Of a stretch of DNA of 64,000 nucleotides, positions 8,989 through 22,039 are shown piece by piece. Position 1 is the stretch's first letter. The number at the start of each line of letters is the position of its first letter. Origin of the DNA: Agaricicola taiwanensis. GTDB taxonomy: Bacteria; Pseudomonadota; Alphaproteobacteria; Rhizobiales; Methylopilaceae. Location: NCBI RefSeq assembly GCF_014635245.1, contig NZ_BMCP01000002.1, positions 868,001 to 932,000 of the forward strand, given 5' to 3'. Below the pieces are notes generated by a model, which worked only from the letters and a program-made list of their open reading frames with translations, did not search any database and was not told the DNA's origin. The translations under genes and the position numbers were made by a program.

Positions 8989-9651
8989 ATGAACTATCAG
9001 CAAGCGCGGCAGATGATGGTCGACGGCCAGATCCGGCCGAGCAGCATAACCGATCCGCGGGTGACCGCCGCACTTGGCGCTCTTCCGCGCGAGGAATTCG
9101 TGCCGGCGTCATGGAAGTCTCGCGCTTATGCGGATGCTTCGGTGCCACTGCAGGGGGAGGGGCCGGAAATCCGTCACATGTTGACGCCGACCACGCTCGC
9201 CAAGCTGGTTCAGGCCGCGGAAATCGCCGAGCATGACATGGTGCTGGATGTCGGCTGCGGCAGCGGATATTCAACGGCCTTTATCGCACGCATTGCCGCT
9301 TTCGTGGTCGGTCTGGAGCAGGATGCAGGGCTGGCGAACGAGGCCGCGACCAATCTGGCGAAGACCGAAACGACTAATGCCGTCGTGGTAACCGGCATGT
9401 TGGCCGAAGGGTACAGCGTATCGGCACCCTACGACATCATCATCGTTGAGGGGGCTGTCGAAGCGGAGCCGACCGCACTGCTGGCACAGTTGAAGGATGG
9501 TGGCCGGCTGGCGACCATCGTCGGCGTCGGCGGCAGCGCCAAGGCCACTGTCTATGTCCGCTCCGGTGACACCGTCAGCTCCAAGACCGTCTTCGATGCA
9601 TCCGCACCTATCCTGCCCGGTTTCGCCAAAAGCGTAGGCTTTGTGTTCTGA
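8989..9651 (+). CDS. Protein-L-isoaspartate O-methyltransferase family protein
   Basis: This 220-residue SAM-dependent methyltransferase of the PCMT family would repair isoaspartyl residues or methylate a related target. The SAM-binding motif I is VLDVGCGSGYSTAFIARIA, and the N-terminus MNYQQARQMMVDGQIRPSSI is typical of the alphaproteobacterial paralog found beside tolC-like genes. The start at 8989 has AGAGG ten bases upstream, and a GTG at 8968 is an alternative. A second, canonical pcm gene lies at 29622, so this copy may have a specialised role. The 176-base gap to the next gene shows no clear structure. Confidence 0.85.
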   Translation: MNYQQARQMMVDGQIRPSSITDPRVTAALGALPREEFVPASWKSRAYADASVPLQGEGPEIRHMLTPTTLAKLVQAAEIAEHDMVLDVGCGSGYSTAFIARIAAFVVGLEQDAGLANEAATNLAKTETTNAVVVTGMLAEGYSVSAPYDIIIVEGAVEAEPTALLAQLKDGGRLATIVGVGGSAKATVYVRSGDTVSSKTVFDASAPILPGFAKSVGFVF

Positions 9652-9827
9652 AACGGGCAACGCTTGTTGTCGGCAACCGTGGCCCAAAAGCCGCATCTTC
9701 CCGCGAACGTCCCCTGACGCCTAAGAGCGGGTTCCGCGAGGCTTCTCCCACGGCTAAGATTGCCATTGACGGGAAACTTCAGGCGGATGGCGGGGATTGG
9801 CCGTTCGGCTGCTTACGGAAACAACAT

Positions 9828-11237
9828 ATGTCTTTTGCGTTGCATCACCGGAGATGGGTGGCGCGGTCTGCTTTCGCGGCCGCCCTTCTTTTGGCTATGA
9901 ATTCGTCCGTTTCAGCCGAGACGCTTGAGGCTGCTCTGGCACGGGCCTATGCCGGGAATCAGACGCTGAATGCGCAGCGCGCCGCAACGCGCGCCGTGGA
10001 CGAGCAGGTTCCCCAGGCGCTGTCTGGTTATCGCCCGCAAATTTTTGGCAGCGCCGCCGTTTCGGCGGAAGCGACCGAGGCTCGTGGCGGTGGGCAATCC
10101 CGCACCATCACCGGCTATCCTCGCAGCGTCGGCATCAGCCTTGAGCAAAATCTCTTTGATGGGTTTCGCACGCCAAACTCGGTCCGAGCGGCCGAAGCGT
10201 CGGTGCTGGCATCGCGCGAGGCGCTGCGGAACACCGAGCAGAATGTGCTCTTCGACGCCGTCGAAGCCTATATGAACGTGCTGCGCGATTTCGCCATTTT
10301 CGATCTTCAGCGCAACAACGTCGACCTGATCAACGAGGACCTGCGCGCGACGCGCGAGCGGTTCGATGTGGGTGAGGTCACTCGCACCGATGTCGCACAG
10401 GCGGAAGCCCGGCTTGCGAGCGGGCGGTCGCAGGTCAGCGTTGCCGAGGCGAACCTGAAGGCGAGCCGCGCCATCTATCGCCAGCGCATCGGCAATGACC
10501 CCGGCAAGCTCTTCCCGGGCCGCGCCATCGACCGGCTGCTGCCCCGTTCGATCGATGAAGCCATCCAGATCGGCCATGCCGAGCATCCGGCCATCATGGC
10601 GGCGCTCTACAATGTCGATGCGGCGCAGATGCAGGCCAAGGTCATCGAAGGCGAACTGCTGCCAACGGTCTCAATCGAGGCGGGCGTCACCAATTCCTGG
10701 AACAACGGTGGCAACAGTGGGGGTATCTCAACCAGCGCCGATCGCTCAACCGCCGGTTCCATCACGGGCCGCGTAACCGTTCCCATCTATCAGGGGGGCG
10801 GTGTGTCGTCGCGCGTGCGCCAAGCCAAGGAAACGCTCGGCCAAAGGCGGATCGAAGCCGATCTCACCCGTGAGGAGGTCCGTGCCGCCATCGTGTCCGC
10901 TTGGGGCGCGCTCGAAGGCGCCCGGGCTCAGATCGTGGCAGCCCAAGCCCAGGTGGAAGCTGCGCAGATCGCCCTCAACGGTGTGCGCGAGGAATCAAAG
11001 GTGGGGCAGCGTACCACCCTCGACGTGCTGAACGCACAGCAGGAACTGCTCAATGGCCGCGTGACCTTGATCACCGCGCAGCGGGACCGGGTGGTTGCCT
11101 CCTATGCCCTTTATCAGGCGGTCGGGCGCCTGTCGGCCCGGAGCCTCACGCTCGCGGTTTCCGAGTACAAGCCTACTGAGCATTACAATCAGGTGCGCGA
11201 CAAATGGTTCGGCCTGCGCACGCCTGACGGCCGCTGA
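9828..11237 (+). CDS. tolC: TolC-family outer membrane efflux protein
   Basis: This is a trimeric outer-membrane channel for type I secretion or multidrug efflux. The 469-residue product begins with a signal peptide (RSAFAAALLLAMNSSVSAE, cleaved near residue 30). It contains the two tandem OEP repeats, each with long alpha-helical heptad stretches such as RATRERFDVGEVTRTDVAQA and GVREESKVGQRTTLDVLNAQ. Those two segments are the internally repeated, TolC-diagnostic motif. Its place before popZ and valS matches rhizobial gene order. The partner inner-membrane pump is not in the window. Confidence 0.9.
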   Translation: MSFALHHRRWVARSAFAAALLLAMNSSVSAETLEAALARAYAGNQTLNAQRAATRAVDEQVPQALSGYRPQIFGSAAVSAEATEARGGGQSRTITGYPRSVGISLEQNLFDGFRTPNSVRAAEASVLASREALRNTEQNVLFDAVEAYMNVLRDFAIFDLQRNNVDLINEDLRATRERFDVGEVTRTDVAQAEARLASGRSQVSVAEANLKASRAIYRQRIGNDPGKLFPGRAIDRLLPRSIDEAIQIGHAEHPAIMAALYNVDAAQMQAKVIEGELLPTVSIEAGVTNSWNNGGNSGGISTSADRSTAGSITGRVTVPIYQGGGVSSRVRQAKETLGQRRIEADLTREEVRAAIVSAWGALEGARAQIVAAQAQVEAAQIALNGVREESKVGQRTTLDVLNAQQELLNGRVTLITAQRDRVVASYALYQAVGRLSARSLTLAVSEYKPTEHYNQVRDKWFGLRTPDGR

Positions 11238-11376
11238 GTTAGCCCTCTGTTGGGGATGGCTGGCGTTAAAGCTTTGGCCTTGCTTGCCTTGAATGCATGC
11301 AGTGCGATACTTGCCAGCCAACGTGTCTTCGGGATGCGCTGATTCGAGACCGTCACGCTGCAGCGGGAAGTAGAGC

Positions 11377-12126
11377 ATGAGTAACGCCGCAAAAGCACAG
11401 CACGAGCCGACAATGGAGGAAATTCTCGCCTCCATCCGGCGCATCATCTCCGATGACACTCAAACGGCGGAGCCTGCGGCAAAGGCGAAGGCCAAACCCG
11501 CAGAACCGGCACCTGCCGCGCCGGCACCCAAGGCCGTCGAACCTGCGCCCGCAGAGGCTGAGGCTGAGGCTGAAGAAGACGGCCTCAATCAAGACGATAT
11601 CGATGCCGTTTTCGCGTCCATGGATGCCGACAGCACCGAGGACAAGGCCGCCGAGCCCGACGATGTGCTTGAGCTGACCAGCGACATGAGCGACTGGGAC
11701 GAGGCTCTCGCCGAAGCGGAGGCAGACAAAGAGGAAGAAGACGCCGAAGATCTGGCTGCCGCCGTTCCCGATCTCGTCGAACCCGCCGGTGTTGTTTTCG
11801 ATGATCCCGAGGAGACGGAACCGGCCGCGGAAGCGCTGGAACCCGCAGAAACCGAGGTCCCGTCGTTTGCCGAGCGGACTTATGGCGGAAGCTCCAGTCA
11901 TGCAGAAACGGAACCGCTGCTCTCTCCCTTGACCAATGCCGCCGTGTCGTCGGCCTTCGGCTCCCTGTCACGGACGCTTCTGAACCAGAATCCGCGCACG
12001 CTGGAAGATCTGGTGGGAGACATGCTGCGTCCCATGCTCAAGGAATGGCTCGACACCAATTTGCCCGGCCTCGTCGAACGGATGGTGCGGGCCGAGATCG
12101 AGCGCATGTCGCGCGGGCATAACTGA
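11377..12126 (+). CDS. popZ: Polar organizing protein PopZ (DUF2497)
   Basis: PopZ self-assembles into a pole-specific matrix that anchors chromosome-origin complexes and cell-cycle regulators. The 249-residue protein shows the diagnostic layout: an N-terminal helix EPTMEEILASIRRIISDD (residues about 10-27); a long Pro/Glu/Asp-rich, Ala-rich disordered linker (residues about 30-180); and a C-terminal oligomerisation region with LVGDMLRPMLKEWLDTNLP and LVERMVRAEIERMSRG. The length exceeds Caulobacter PopZ (177 residues) through a longer acidic linker, as in other Rhizobiales. Location directly before valS supports the assignment. Confidence 0.9.
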   Translation: MSNAAKAQHEPTMEEILASIRRIISDDTQTAEPAAKAKAKPAEPAPAAPAPKAVEPAPAEAEAEAEEDGLNQDDIDAVFASMDADSTEDKAAEPDDVLELTSDMSDWDEALAEAEADKEEEDAEDLAAAVPDLVEPAGVVFDDPEETEPAAEALEPAETEVPSFAERTYGGSSSHAETEPLLSPLTNAAVSSAFGSLSRTLLNQNPRTLEDLVGDMLRPMLKEWLDTNLPGLVERMVRAEIERMSRGHN

Positions 12127-12207
12127 TTGCCGATCTGCCGTTGACTTCGGCCGAGGGCTCGGTTTCAACGAGCGCGTGACAGACACCGCCGTTCGAGAGC
12201 CTTTCCC

Positions 12208-14916
<2,709 letters not shown>

Positions 14917-14944
14917 AGCCAGGAACTCTGCGGGCGATTACATC

Positions 14945-14975
14945 GCCACCGCCAGTCTTCAGTGCTGGCGGTGGC
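14945..14975 (+). terminator. Stem-loop after valS
   Basis: A perfect 11-bp inverted repeat, GCCACCGCCAG and CTGGCGGTGGC, with a 9-base loop begins 28 bases after the valS stop. No T-tract follows, so it is a weak or processing-type terminator at best. The remaining gap to about 15270 carries no recognised gene. It is AT-richer and likely holds the exoR promoter. Confidence 0.5.
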
Positions 14976-15272
14976 TCCGCTCCTGCGGTTGTGACAATCC
15001 TGCAACAACCTGATTCCTTTGCATCTGTTCGTCGGGTGCAAGCCCTATTCGCCGTGATTGCGCCATAAATTCGTAGCTTCGTATAGGCTCAGTTAAGCTG
15101 TTGATCAGTATAAGCTTTCTGAGCCTTTGCAGAAGTTCTCTCTTGAAAGCAGGAGCGACAGAGCCGCTCCGCTCGTTACTTGTCTGGCTTTCTTAGGCAT
15201 GGCAACGACAAGACAAGGAGAATGTCGAAGCCGTGGGTTACCCAATTGGTGGGGCATGCGAGACGTCGTGAT

Positions 15273-16151
15273 ATGCGGACATTGAACTGGTTTGTCGGTG
15301 CGTATTTTGCCGGCGCCGCACTGAGCGCTCCGGCCCTGGCATTTGATGGTGCTCCCGGTTCTCCGGCCGAGCAGGGCATCGCGACCGCTGCAACCGCAGC
15401 GGCCCCGACCGCGGACATCGTTGCTGAAGTCACCCCCCGCAGCGCCTATGAAAATGGCCTGAAGTCCTATTTCTCCGGCGACAAGGCATCGGCTCTGTCC
15501 GCGCTGCAGTATGCGGCGGGCAAAGGACATCCCATCGCGCAGTGGAAGCTCGGACGGATGTATGCCGAGGGCGACGGCGTGGTGCACGACGACCTCAAGG
15601 CCTTCGACTACTTCAGCCAGATCGTGCGGCTGCATGCGAGCGAAGATCCTGATGCCATCGAAACCCGTGCCCGCGCACCCTATCTCGCCGATGCGATCGT
15701 CCAACTCGGCTATTACTATCTGGAAGGCATTCCCGGGACCTATGTGAAGCCCAATCCAGGCCTTGCGCGGGATCTCTTCACCAATGCCGCCTTCAACTAC
15801 GGCGATCCCAACGCACAGTACAAGCTGGCTCTGATGTATCTGGAGGGCACCGGTGTCCGTAAGGACGCTTCACAGGCCGTGCGTCTCCTGAACCTTGCCG
15901 TTGAGAAGGACCATCCGCCGTCCAGGGCTCTCCTCGGCCACATCCTTTTCATGGGCGATGCGGTGAAGAAGAACCGCCCGCTCGGGCTTATGTGGATGAC
16001 CCTTGCACGAGAGCCGGCGGAACTCGGCGGTAATCCGGCCGACAAGTGGATCATCGATTTCCACGAGGCAGCCGTCGCCGCCGCAACGGAAGACGAGCGT
16101 GCCCAGGCCCGCGTCTACCTGGAACGCTATCTCCAGAACCGCCATAACTGA
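15273..16151 (+). CDS. exoR: Exopolysaccharide regulator ExoR (Sel1-repeat periplasmic protein)
   Basis: ExoR-type proteins sit in the periplasm, bind and inhibit the ExoS sensor kinase, and so repress exopolysaccharide synthesis and control motility and acid response. From ATG 15273 the product is 292 residues, with a signal peptide ending ALSAPALA. At least three Sel1-like repeats follow: HPIAQWKLGRMYAEGDGV, DPNAQYKLALMYLEGTGV and HPPSRALLGHILFMGDAV. An alternative ATG at 15222 adds 17 residues but has AAGGAG only one base away. Position between valS and xth agrees with rhizobial genomes from memory. A generic Sel1-repeat protein is the alternative. The partner exoS-chvI genes are outside the window. 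Confidence 0.8.
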   Translation: MRTLNWFVGAYFAGAALSAPALAFDGAPGSPAEQGIATAATAAAPTADIVAEVTPRSAYENGLKSYFSGDKASALSALQYAAGKGHPIAQWKLGRMYAEGDGVVHDDLKAFDYFSQIVRLHASEDPDAIETRARAPYLADAIVQLGYYYLEGIPGTYVKPNPGLARDLFTNAAFNYGDPNAQYKLALMYLEGTGVRKDASQAVRLLNLAVEKDHPPSRALLGHILFMGDAVKKNRPLGLMWMTLAREPAELGGNPADKWIIDFHEAAVAAATEDERAQARVYLERYLQNRHN

Positions 16152-16167
16152 CGCTGGCGAGACTCCG

Positions 16168-16959
16168 CTAACGGATCGGAATTTCGAGCTCAACCACCAC
16201 CGGCACGTGATCGGAGGGCTTGTCGCGCGCGCGCTCGTCCCGATCGATCCAAGTTGCCTTCAACCTGTCCGCCGCTTGAGGCGACAGCATGAGGTGATCG
16301 ATCCGGATGCCGTTGTTTTTCTGGAAGGCGCCGGCCTGATAGTCCCAGAAGGAATAGATTTTCTCGTCATCGCTGCAGGCGCGCAGGGCGTCGGTATAGC
16401 CGAGCGCGGCGAGGGCCCGGAAACGGCCGCGGCTTTCCGGCTGGAACAGGGCATCCGCCAGCCAGTTCTCTGGAAAACGCGCGTCAATGGGCATGGGGAT
16501 GATGTTATAGTCGCCCGCCAGAACCACGGGAACTTCCAACTCGAGAAGCATGCGGGCACGGGCGGTCAGCCGATCCATCCAGGCCAGCTTATAGTCGAAC
16601 TTCGGGCTGGCGATCGGGTTACCGTTAGGAAGGTATATCGACGCGATCCGAACTGAGCCGCCATCGGTCGAGATAGTCGCCTCCAGATAGCGCGACTGTT
16701 CATCCGCATCATCGCCCGGAAGGCCTGTCATCACGTCCTCCAGAGGATGGCGCGACAGTATGGCAACCCCGTTGAAGCCCTTCTGGCCGTGAACAGCGAC
16801 GTTGTAGCCGGCGCCCTCGATTTCCAGGCGCGGAAAGGCATCGTCGGTGCACTTCAACTCCTGAAGGCACACGACATCCGGCTGGTTGGCGCGCAACCAG
16901 CCAACCGTATAGTCCAGGCGCTGCCGAATTGAATTGACGTTCCAGGTGGCGATGCGCAC
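16168..16959 (-). CDS. xth: Exodeoxyribonuclease III
   Basis: This AP endonuclease and 3'-5' exonuclease acts in base-excision repair. The 263-residue protein starts MRIATWNVNSIRQRL. It shows LQELKCTDDAFP (metal-binding Glu), VLAGDYNIIP (catalytic Asp and Asn), YSFWDYQAGAFQKNNG, and SDHVPVVVEL (Asp-His pair), so the endonuclease/exonuclease/phosphatase fold is intact. It converges on exoR with 16 bases between stops and lies 78 bases downstream of erpA on the same strand. Confidence 0.95.
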   Translation of the reverse strand: MRIATWNVNSIRQRLDYTVGWLRANQPDVVCLQELKCTDDAFPRLEIEGAGYNVAVHGQKGFNGVAILSRHPLEDVMTGLPGDDADEQSRYLEATISTDGGSVRIASIYLPNGNPIASPKFDYKLAWMDRLTARARMLLELEVPVVLAGDYNIIPMPIDARFPENWLADALFQPESRGRFRALAALGYTDALRACSDDEKIYSFWDYQAGAFQKNNGIRIDHLMLSPQAADRLKATWIDRDERARDKPSDHVPVVVELEIPIR

Positions 16960-17037
16960 GGCGACTCCCCTGCTGTGACCGGGTGGAGCCTATGGCTCTA
17001 GAAGAGACGGCGGCCTCGTGCAACGCCGGCGAGCGGG

Positions 17038-17370
17038 TCACATGGCAAAGCTGGTGCCGCAACCGCAGGACGAAGCGGCGTTGGGATTGCGGATCTGGAA
17101 GGAAGCGCCGATCAATTCGTCCACGAAGTCGATCTCCGAACCGCGCAGAAAATCGAGCGACACCGGGTCGATCAGGACTTCGACACCATCGCGCTTCACC
17201 AGCACATCATCAGCCGCGATACCTTGCTCAAACCCGAACTCATAGCGAAAGCCCGAGCAGCCCCCACCTTCCACGCTCACGCGCAGACGTGAGCCTTCGG
17301 GCTCATTCTGAAGGATCGCTCCGATGCGCCGTGCGGCGCTCTCGCTCAATGTCACGTCGGTCGTCACCAC
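17038..17370 (-). CDS. erpA: Iron-sulfur cluster insertion protein (A-type carrier)
   Basis: This A-type carrier delivers Fe-S clusters to apo-enzymes. The 110-residue protein has the three invariant cysteines: Cys38 in EGGGCSGFRYEF, and Cys102 and Cys104 in the terminal SCGCGTSF. It is slightly longer at the C-terminus than E. coli ErpA. Whether it is ErpA, IscA or SufA cannot be settled from sequence alone. ErpA is chosen because no isc/suf genes are adjacent and the gene stands beside dgt and xth. It is divergent from dgt, with about 100 bases of shared upstream DNA. Confidence 0.88.
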   Translation of the reverse strand: MVTTDVTLSESAARRIGAILQNEPEGSRLRVSVEGGGCSGFRYEFGFEQGIAADDVLVKRDGVEVLIDPVSLDFLRGSEIDFVDELIGASFQIRNPNAASSCGCGTSFAM

Positions 17371-17472
17371 GACGTCATCTCCTAAACATCATACGGCGGG
17401 CAACTTGCGTGCCCAGTGTCATCACTCTATGTGCGACCGCAATACCAATAGGGCAAGGGGCGACGCAGCAAA

Positions 17473-18705
17473 GTGACCGACGGCTTCAGTCTACCGCATC
17501 CCGAGGCGATTTACAGGCGGCATGCGGCCTACGCCGCCGATCCCCGGCGCAGCCGAGGCCGCCTTTATCCGGAAGATCCCAGCCCGACGCGCACCGAGTT
17601 CCAGCGCGACCGGGATCGTATCCTGCATTCCTCGGCCTTTCGCCGGCTCAAGCATAAAACGCAAGTCTTCGTCTACCACGAGGGCGACCACTATCGCACG
17701 CGTCTGACCCACACTCTGGAGGTGGCACAGATCGCCCGCTCCATTGCCCGCTCACTGCAGCTTGATGAAGACCTCGCCGAGACGCTCGCGCTCGCCCATG
17801 ATCTGGGCCACACGCCCTTCGGCCATGCCGGCGAGCGGGCGCTCGATGAGGTAATGAAACCTTACGGCGGCTTCGATCACAACGCGCAGTCGCTGCGGAT
17901 CGTGACTTCTCTCGAACGCCGTTATGCCGCCTATGACGGCTTGAATCTCACCTGGGAAACGCTGGAAGGTCTCGTCAAGCACAACGGACCGCTGACCACA
18001 CGCGACGGCACCCCTGTCGGGCGGCACTCCGGCCCCGTTCTTCCCACGGCCATAAGGCTCTATGCGGAGAAACAGGACCTGGAACTGTGGAGCCACGCCA
18101 GCGGGGAGGCCCAGGCCGCAGCGCTTGCCGACGACATCGCCTATAACGCCCATGACATCGACGATGGGCTCCACGCGGGTCTGTTCGCTCTGCCCGATCT
18201 GAAGGAAGCGCCGTTCCTGCGCGAGATACTGGAGGAGGTTGAAGCACGATGGCCGGGTCTTGAGACGGCGCGTTGCGTTCATGAAGTCGTGCGCCGCGTC
18301 ATCACACGGCTGGTGGAAGATGCCATCGGCGAGGCGACGCGCCGTCTGGAGGACGCAAAACCCACCTCGGTGGGAGATATTCGTCACCTGGAGAAGCCGA
18401 TCATCGCCTTTTCGCCGGGGATCGAGGAGGCGGACAGGGACATCAAATCATTCCTTTACCCACGCATGTATCGCCATGACCGCGTGATGAAGATCATGCA
18501 CGACGCGGAAGCCGTCGTGCGGGACCTCTTCCATTTCTATTCCCGGCACCCTGACGAAATGACAGCTGAATGGGCCGAGGGCTGCGCCACGCTCAATGAA
18601 GAGGCTCGGGCACGACGCATTGCCGATTTCATCGCTGGCATGACCGACCGCTTCGCCCTTCAGGAACATGGGCGTTTATTTGACGCTTCACCGAAATTAC
18701 GGTAG
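17473..18705 (+). CDS. dgt: Deoxyguanosinetriphosphate triphosphohydrolase-like protein
   Basis: This HD-domain dNTP triphosphohydrolase would hydrolyse dGTP or other dNTPs to nucleoside and triphosphate. The 410-residue protein has [19 protein letters not shown] followed by the metal-binding [13 protein letters not shown] and [15 protein letters not shown]. The start is GTG at 17473 (GTGACCGACGG), as no better in-frame ATG exists. argS follows 48 bases downstream. Length fits the dGTPase-like family of alphaproteobacteria rather than E. coli Dgt (505 residues), and its physiological substrate is unknown. Confidence 0.92.
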   Translation: MTDGFSLPHPEAIYRRHAAYAADPRRSRGRLYPEDPSPTRTEFQRDRDRILHSSAFRRLKHKTQVFVYHEGDHYRTRLTHTLEVAQIARSIARSLQLDEDLAETLALAHDLGHTPFGHAGERALDEVMKPYGGFDHNAQSLRIVTSLERRYAAYDGLNLTWETLEGLVKHNGPLTTRDGTPVGRHSGPVLPTAIRLYAEKQDLELWSHASGEAQAAALADDIAYNAHDIDDGLHAGLFALPDLKEAPFLREILEEVEARWPGLETARCVHEVVRRVITRLVEDAIGEATRRLEDAKPTSVGDIRHLEKPIIAFSPGIEEADRDIKSFLYPRMYRHDRVMKIMHDAEAVVRDLFHFYSRHPDEMTAEWAEGCATLNEEARARRIADFIAGMTDRFALQEHGRLFDASPKLR

Positions 18706-18753
18706 GCGCGGCTGCTCATCATCCGCCCTTCGCGCGTGTTTCCAGGTTCTATC

Positions 18754-20499
18754 ATGAATATATTTTCGATCTTCGAGGAGAGGATCAAAGCCGCCGCCCA
18801 GAATCTTGTCACCGAGGGTGTGCTGCCGCAGGGCGCCGACATCGAAAAGATCGTGGTCGAACCTCCGCGCGATGCCAGCCATGGCGACATCGCCACCAAT
18901 GCGGCCCTTATCCTCGCGAAGACCGCCGGCATGAAACCGCGCGAGCTGGCCGAAGCGCTGGCGCGCAAGCTGGAAGACGACGCCGATTTGGCAAAAGTGG
19001 ACATCGCCGGGCCTGGCTTCATCAATCTCACGCTCACGCCGGCGTTCTGGCCGCGGGTGCTTCGGTCTGTACTTGCCGCCGGACAGGACTATGGCCGAGG
19101 CGAAGCCAACCAAAGCATCAACGTGGAATATGTATCGGCCAATCCGACGGGGCCCATGCATGTCGGCCATTGCCGCGGCGCCGTGTTTGGCGACGCGCTC
19201 GCCAATCTTTTGGACTTCGCCGGGTACGACGTCACTCGCGAATATTACATCAATGATGCGGGGGCGCAGGTGGACGTTCTCGCCCGTTCCGCTTTCCTGC
19301 GTTATCGCGAGGCCCTGGGCGAGCCGATCGGCCAGATACCGGAGGGGCTTTATCCCGGCGACTATCTCGTCGCCGTCGGGAAAGCATTGGCCCGCGAGCA
19401 TGGCCCGGCACTCAAGGATCTTCCCGAGTCGGAATGGTTGCCTCTGGTGCGCAATGTGGCCATCGACGCGATGATGGCGGCCATCAGGGATGACCTCGCC
19501 GCGCTGAACATCACCCATGACGTCTTCACCTCAGAGCGATCACTGTCGCAGCCGGAGGACAAGATCGCGCGTATGATGCGTGACCTGCAGGCGCGCGGCC
19601 TCATCTACGAGGGGCGGCTTCCTCCGCCGAAGGGACAGTTGCCGGAAGATTGGGAAGACCGGGAACAGACCTTGTTCCGCGCGACCAAGTTCGGCGACGA
19701 GATCGACCGCCCACTGCTGAAGTCCGACGGCAGCTACACCTATTTCGCGGCCGACATCGCCTACCACAAGGACAAGATCGATCGCGGCTTCAACCACATG
19801 ATCGATGTGTGGGGGGCCGACCATGGCGGCTATGTAAAGCGCATGCGCGCGGCGGTCGACGCCGTCTCCGATGGCCATGCCGACCTCGACGTGAAGCTGG
19901 TGCAGCTCGTGCGCCTTTTCCGGGCCGGAGAGCCGGTCAAGATGTCGAAGCGCTCAGGCGATTTCGTCACCCTGCGGGAGGTCGTGGATGAGGTCGGCCG
20001 TGATGCCGTCCGTTTCATGATGCTCTACCGCAAGAACGACGCTGTCCTTGATTTCGACTTCGCCAAGGTGGTCGAGCAGTCACGCGACAACGCCGTCTTC
20101 TACGTGCAATACGCTCATGCGCGTGCCTCATCCATTCTTCGGAACAGCATCGAGGCCTTCGGGGAGGAGGTTCAGTCCACGGCGCCGGATGCTGATTTCG
20201 ACCAGCTGAACGATGCCGGGGAAGTGAAACTCATTAAGCGGCTTGCGGAGTATCCGCGGCTGATCGAATCTGCCGCCTCAGCCCATGAACCTCACAGGGT
20301 CGCTTTCTACCTCTATGAGCTTGCCAGCGAGCTTCACGCGCACTGGAACCGCGGCAAAGACTCGCCGCATTTACGATTCATTATCGAAAACGATAAAGAA
20401 TTGAGTAAGATGCGGCTTGGACTTGTGCGTGGCATAAGGAATATTCTGGCATCCGGTCTTGCTTTGCTTGGTGTGACAGCGCCGCAAGAGATGCGATAG
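18754..20499 (+). CDS. argS: Arginyl-tRNA synthetase
   Basis: This class I synthetase charges tRNA-Arg. The 581-residue product from ATG 18754 has the N-terminal Add-1 domain, the HIGH equivalent in [20 protein letters not shown], the KMSK-like segment [16 protein letters not shown], and a C-terminal DALR anticodon-binding domain ending near [12 protein letters not shown]. An in-frame start six codons upstream lacks a ribosome site. The gene lies between dgt and a SPOR-domain gene, all on the plus strand with short gaps, consistent with one transcript. Confidence 0.96.
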   Translation: MNIFSIFEERIKAAAQNLVTEGVLPQGADIEKIVVEPPRDASHGDIATNAALILAKTAGMKPRELAEALARKLEDDADLAKVDIAGPGFINLTLTPAFWPRVLRSVLAAGQDYGRGEANQSINVEYVSANPTGPMHVGHCRGAVFGDALANLLDFAGYDVTREYYINDAGAQVDVLARSAFLRYREALGEPIGQIPEGLYPGDYLVAVGKALAREHGPALKDLPESEWLPLVRNVAIDAMMAAIRDDLAALNITHDVFTSERSLSQPEDKIARMMRDLQARGLIYEGRLPPPKGQLPEDWEDREQTLFRATKFGDEIDRPLLKSDGSYTYFAADIAYHKDKIDRGFNHMIDVWGADHGGYVKRMRAAVDAVSDGHADLDVKLVQLVRLFRAGEPVKMSKRSGDFVTLREVVDEVGRDAVRFMMLYRKNDAVLDFDFAKVVEQSRDNAVFYVQYAHARASSILRNSIEAFGEEVQSTAPDADFDQLNDAGEVKLIKRLAEYPRLIESAASAHEPHRVAFYLYELASELHAHWNRGKDSPHLRFIIENDKELSKMRLGLVRGIRNILASGLALLGVTAPQEMR

Positions 20500-20542
20500 C
20501 GAGGTTGCTTGGCCGCTGACACGCAATTTGCTTAGGGAACAC

Positions 20543-22000
20543 ATGTCGCAGGATCCTTATAGGCGGTCCCCGTCTTCTCAGTCATCCGCGCACCAGCGCG
20601 GATCGGAAAACGAATGGCTCGGTGAGGATGATCCGCTCGCGGAGCTCGCCAGACTTGTCGGCCATCCCGACAGCCGCCAGAACGACAGCGATCTTTATGC
20701 GTCCGGTCGGCAGGAGCCGAATTTCGCCGATATCGACCCGCCGGGAGGCTGGGCGGAGCCGATGCACGCGGATCATGATCAGAATGAGCATGAGCTGTTC
20801 GATGGCGATCAACCCTATGAAGAGTATCGCTATCCGGATGAGCCGGTGGCTGAAGGCGCGGCTGAAAGCGAGGATCGCGGAGGAGGGCGGCGCAGCGGCT
20901 CGCTGATGATCGCCTCCGTGCTTGGCATCGTCGTTCTCGGCACCGCCGGTGTCATGGGTTATCGCTTCTTCACGGGCTCAGCCGAAAATGGCCCTCCGCC
21001 GGTCATCAAGGCAGACGGGCGTCCGTCAAAGGAAGTCCCGGCCGGAGCAGATGCCTCTCCTCAAGGCACCAACAAGCAAAGCTATGACCGCGCCACCGAT
21101 CAGGCGAGGGTTGTGGAGCCGGAAGAGCCGGCCGAGCGTCCGGTCGGTCAGCCTCGAGTGATCCCAACATCGCCCAGCGACGGCGGCGGTGAGGTCGACG
21201 AGAATGGCGTCCGCCGCGTGCGGACCTTCGTGGTTCGTCCGGATGGGTCGGTGGTCGATTCGGCGGAGGCGGGCCAGCAGTCCGGCACGCCTGATCAGTC
21301 GTCGACCAATGCCGCGGCAACCGAGCCGGCGGCTCAACAGCCCCAGAGCGGCCAACCCACCGACCAATCTCAAGCCGCGCAGAACAACCAGCCAGCCGCT
21401 CCTCAATCAATCGAGCAGCTCGCGGCCGCGATCCAGGAACCGCCGCCGGCCGAAATTCGTGGAGAGAGCGACGGGCCGTCCGCCGGGATCAGCTTCGCGC
21501 CGGGAGAGCAATTTGGCATCATCGCTGATTCTCCGGCTCCCACTGCCGACCAGGCTGCCGCGCCAGCGGCGGGCGCCAACTCGGTTCCCATGCCGGCGCC
21601 GCGTCCTGTCAACCTGGCTTCGACTTCACCGCAGCGGCCCGCCGCTTCACCACAGGCGCCGCAGCAGTTGGTTCAGCCGCAACAACAGCAGCAGACACAG
21701 GCTTTCGCGCCGGCGCAGACTGCCGCGCCAGCGGCCCAACCGGCGCGCGGCGGCGGTTTTGTCGTGCAGGTTTCGTCTCAGCGAACGGAAGCGGATGCGC
21801 GAGGCACGTTCGCGCAGTTGCAGCAGCGCTTCCCGCAGATTCTCGGCTCCTATCAGCCGTCGATCCAGCCGGCCAATCTGGGTGATCGCGGAACCTACTA
21901 CCGGGTTCGCGTCGGCCCCTTCGCGTCGCGCGAGGACGCCACCGGCCTGTGCATGAATCTCAAGACGGCTGGCGGAGACTGCGTGGTTCAGGCCAACTGA
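20543..22000 (+). CDS. SPOR domain-containing membrane protein
   Basis: This 485-residue single-pass inner-membrane protein has a cytoplasmic acidic N-terminal region of about 118 residues and one transmembrane helix (IASVLGIVVLGTAGVMGYRF). A long Pro/Ala/Gln-rich disordered periplasmic linker with poly-Gln patches follows. The C-terminal SPOR domain (about 75 residues, from GGFVVQVSSQRTEADA to GGDCVVQAN) binds denuded septal glycan. Such proteins act at division sites. The start at 20543 has AGGGA four bases upstream. It precedes nagZ by 39 bases, linking two peptidoglycan-related genes. It is FtsN-like in layout, but orthology cannot be shown. Confidence 0.88.
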   Translation: MSQDPYRRSPSSQSSAHQRGSENEWLGEDDPLAELARLVGHPDSRQNDSDLYASGRQEPNFADIDPPGGWAEPMHADHDQNEHELFDGDQPYEEYRYPDEPVAEGAAESEDRGGGRRSGSLMIASVLGIVVLGTAGVMGYRFFTGSAENGPPPVIKADGRPSKEVPAGADASPQGTNKQSYDRATDQARVVEPEEPAERPVGQPRVIPTSPSDGGGEVDENGVRRVRTFVVRPDGSVVDSAEAGQQSGTPDQSSTNAAATEPAAQQPQSGQPTDQSQAAQNNQPAAPQSIEQLAAAIQEPPPAEIRGESDGPSAGISFAPGEQFGIIADSPAPTADQAAAPAAGANSVPMPAPRPVNLASTSPQRPAASPQAPQQLVQPQQQQQTQAFAPAQTAAPAAQPARGGGFVVQVSSQRTEADARGTFAQLQQRFPQILGSYQPSIQPANLGDRGTYYRVRVGPFASREDATGLCMNLKTAGGDCVVQAN

Positions 22001-22039
22001 GCCACGCGCCATTTCGGCGCCAGCTAAGAGGTTTGGCCA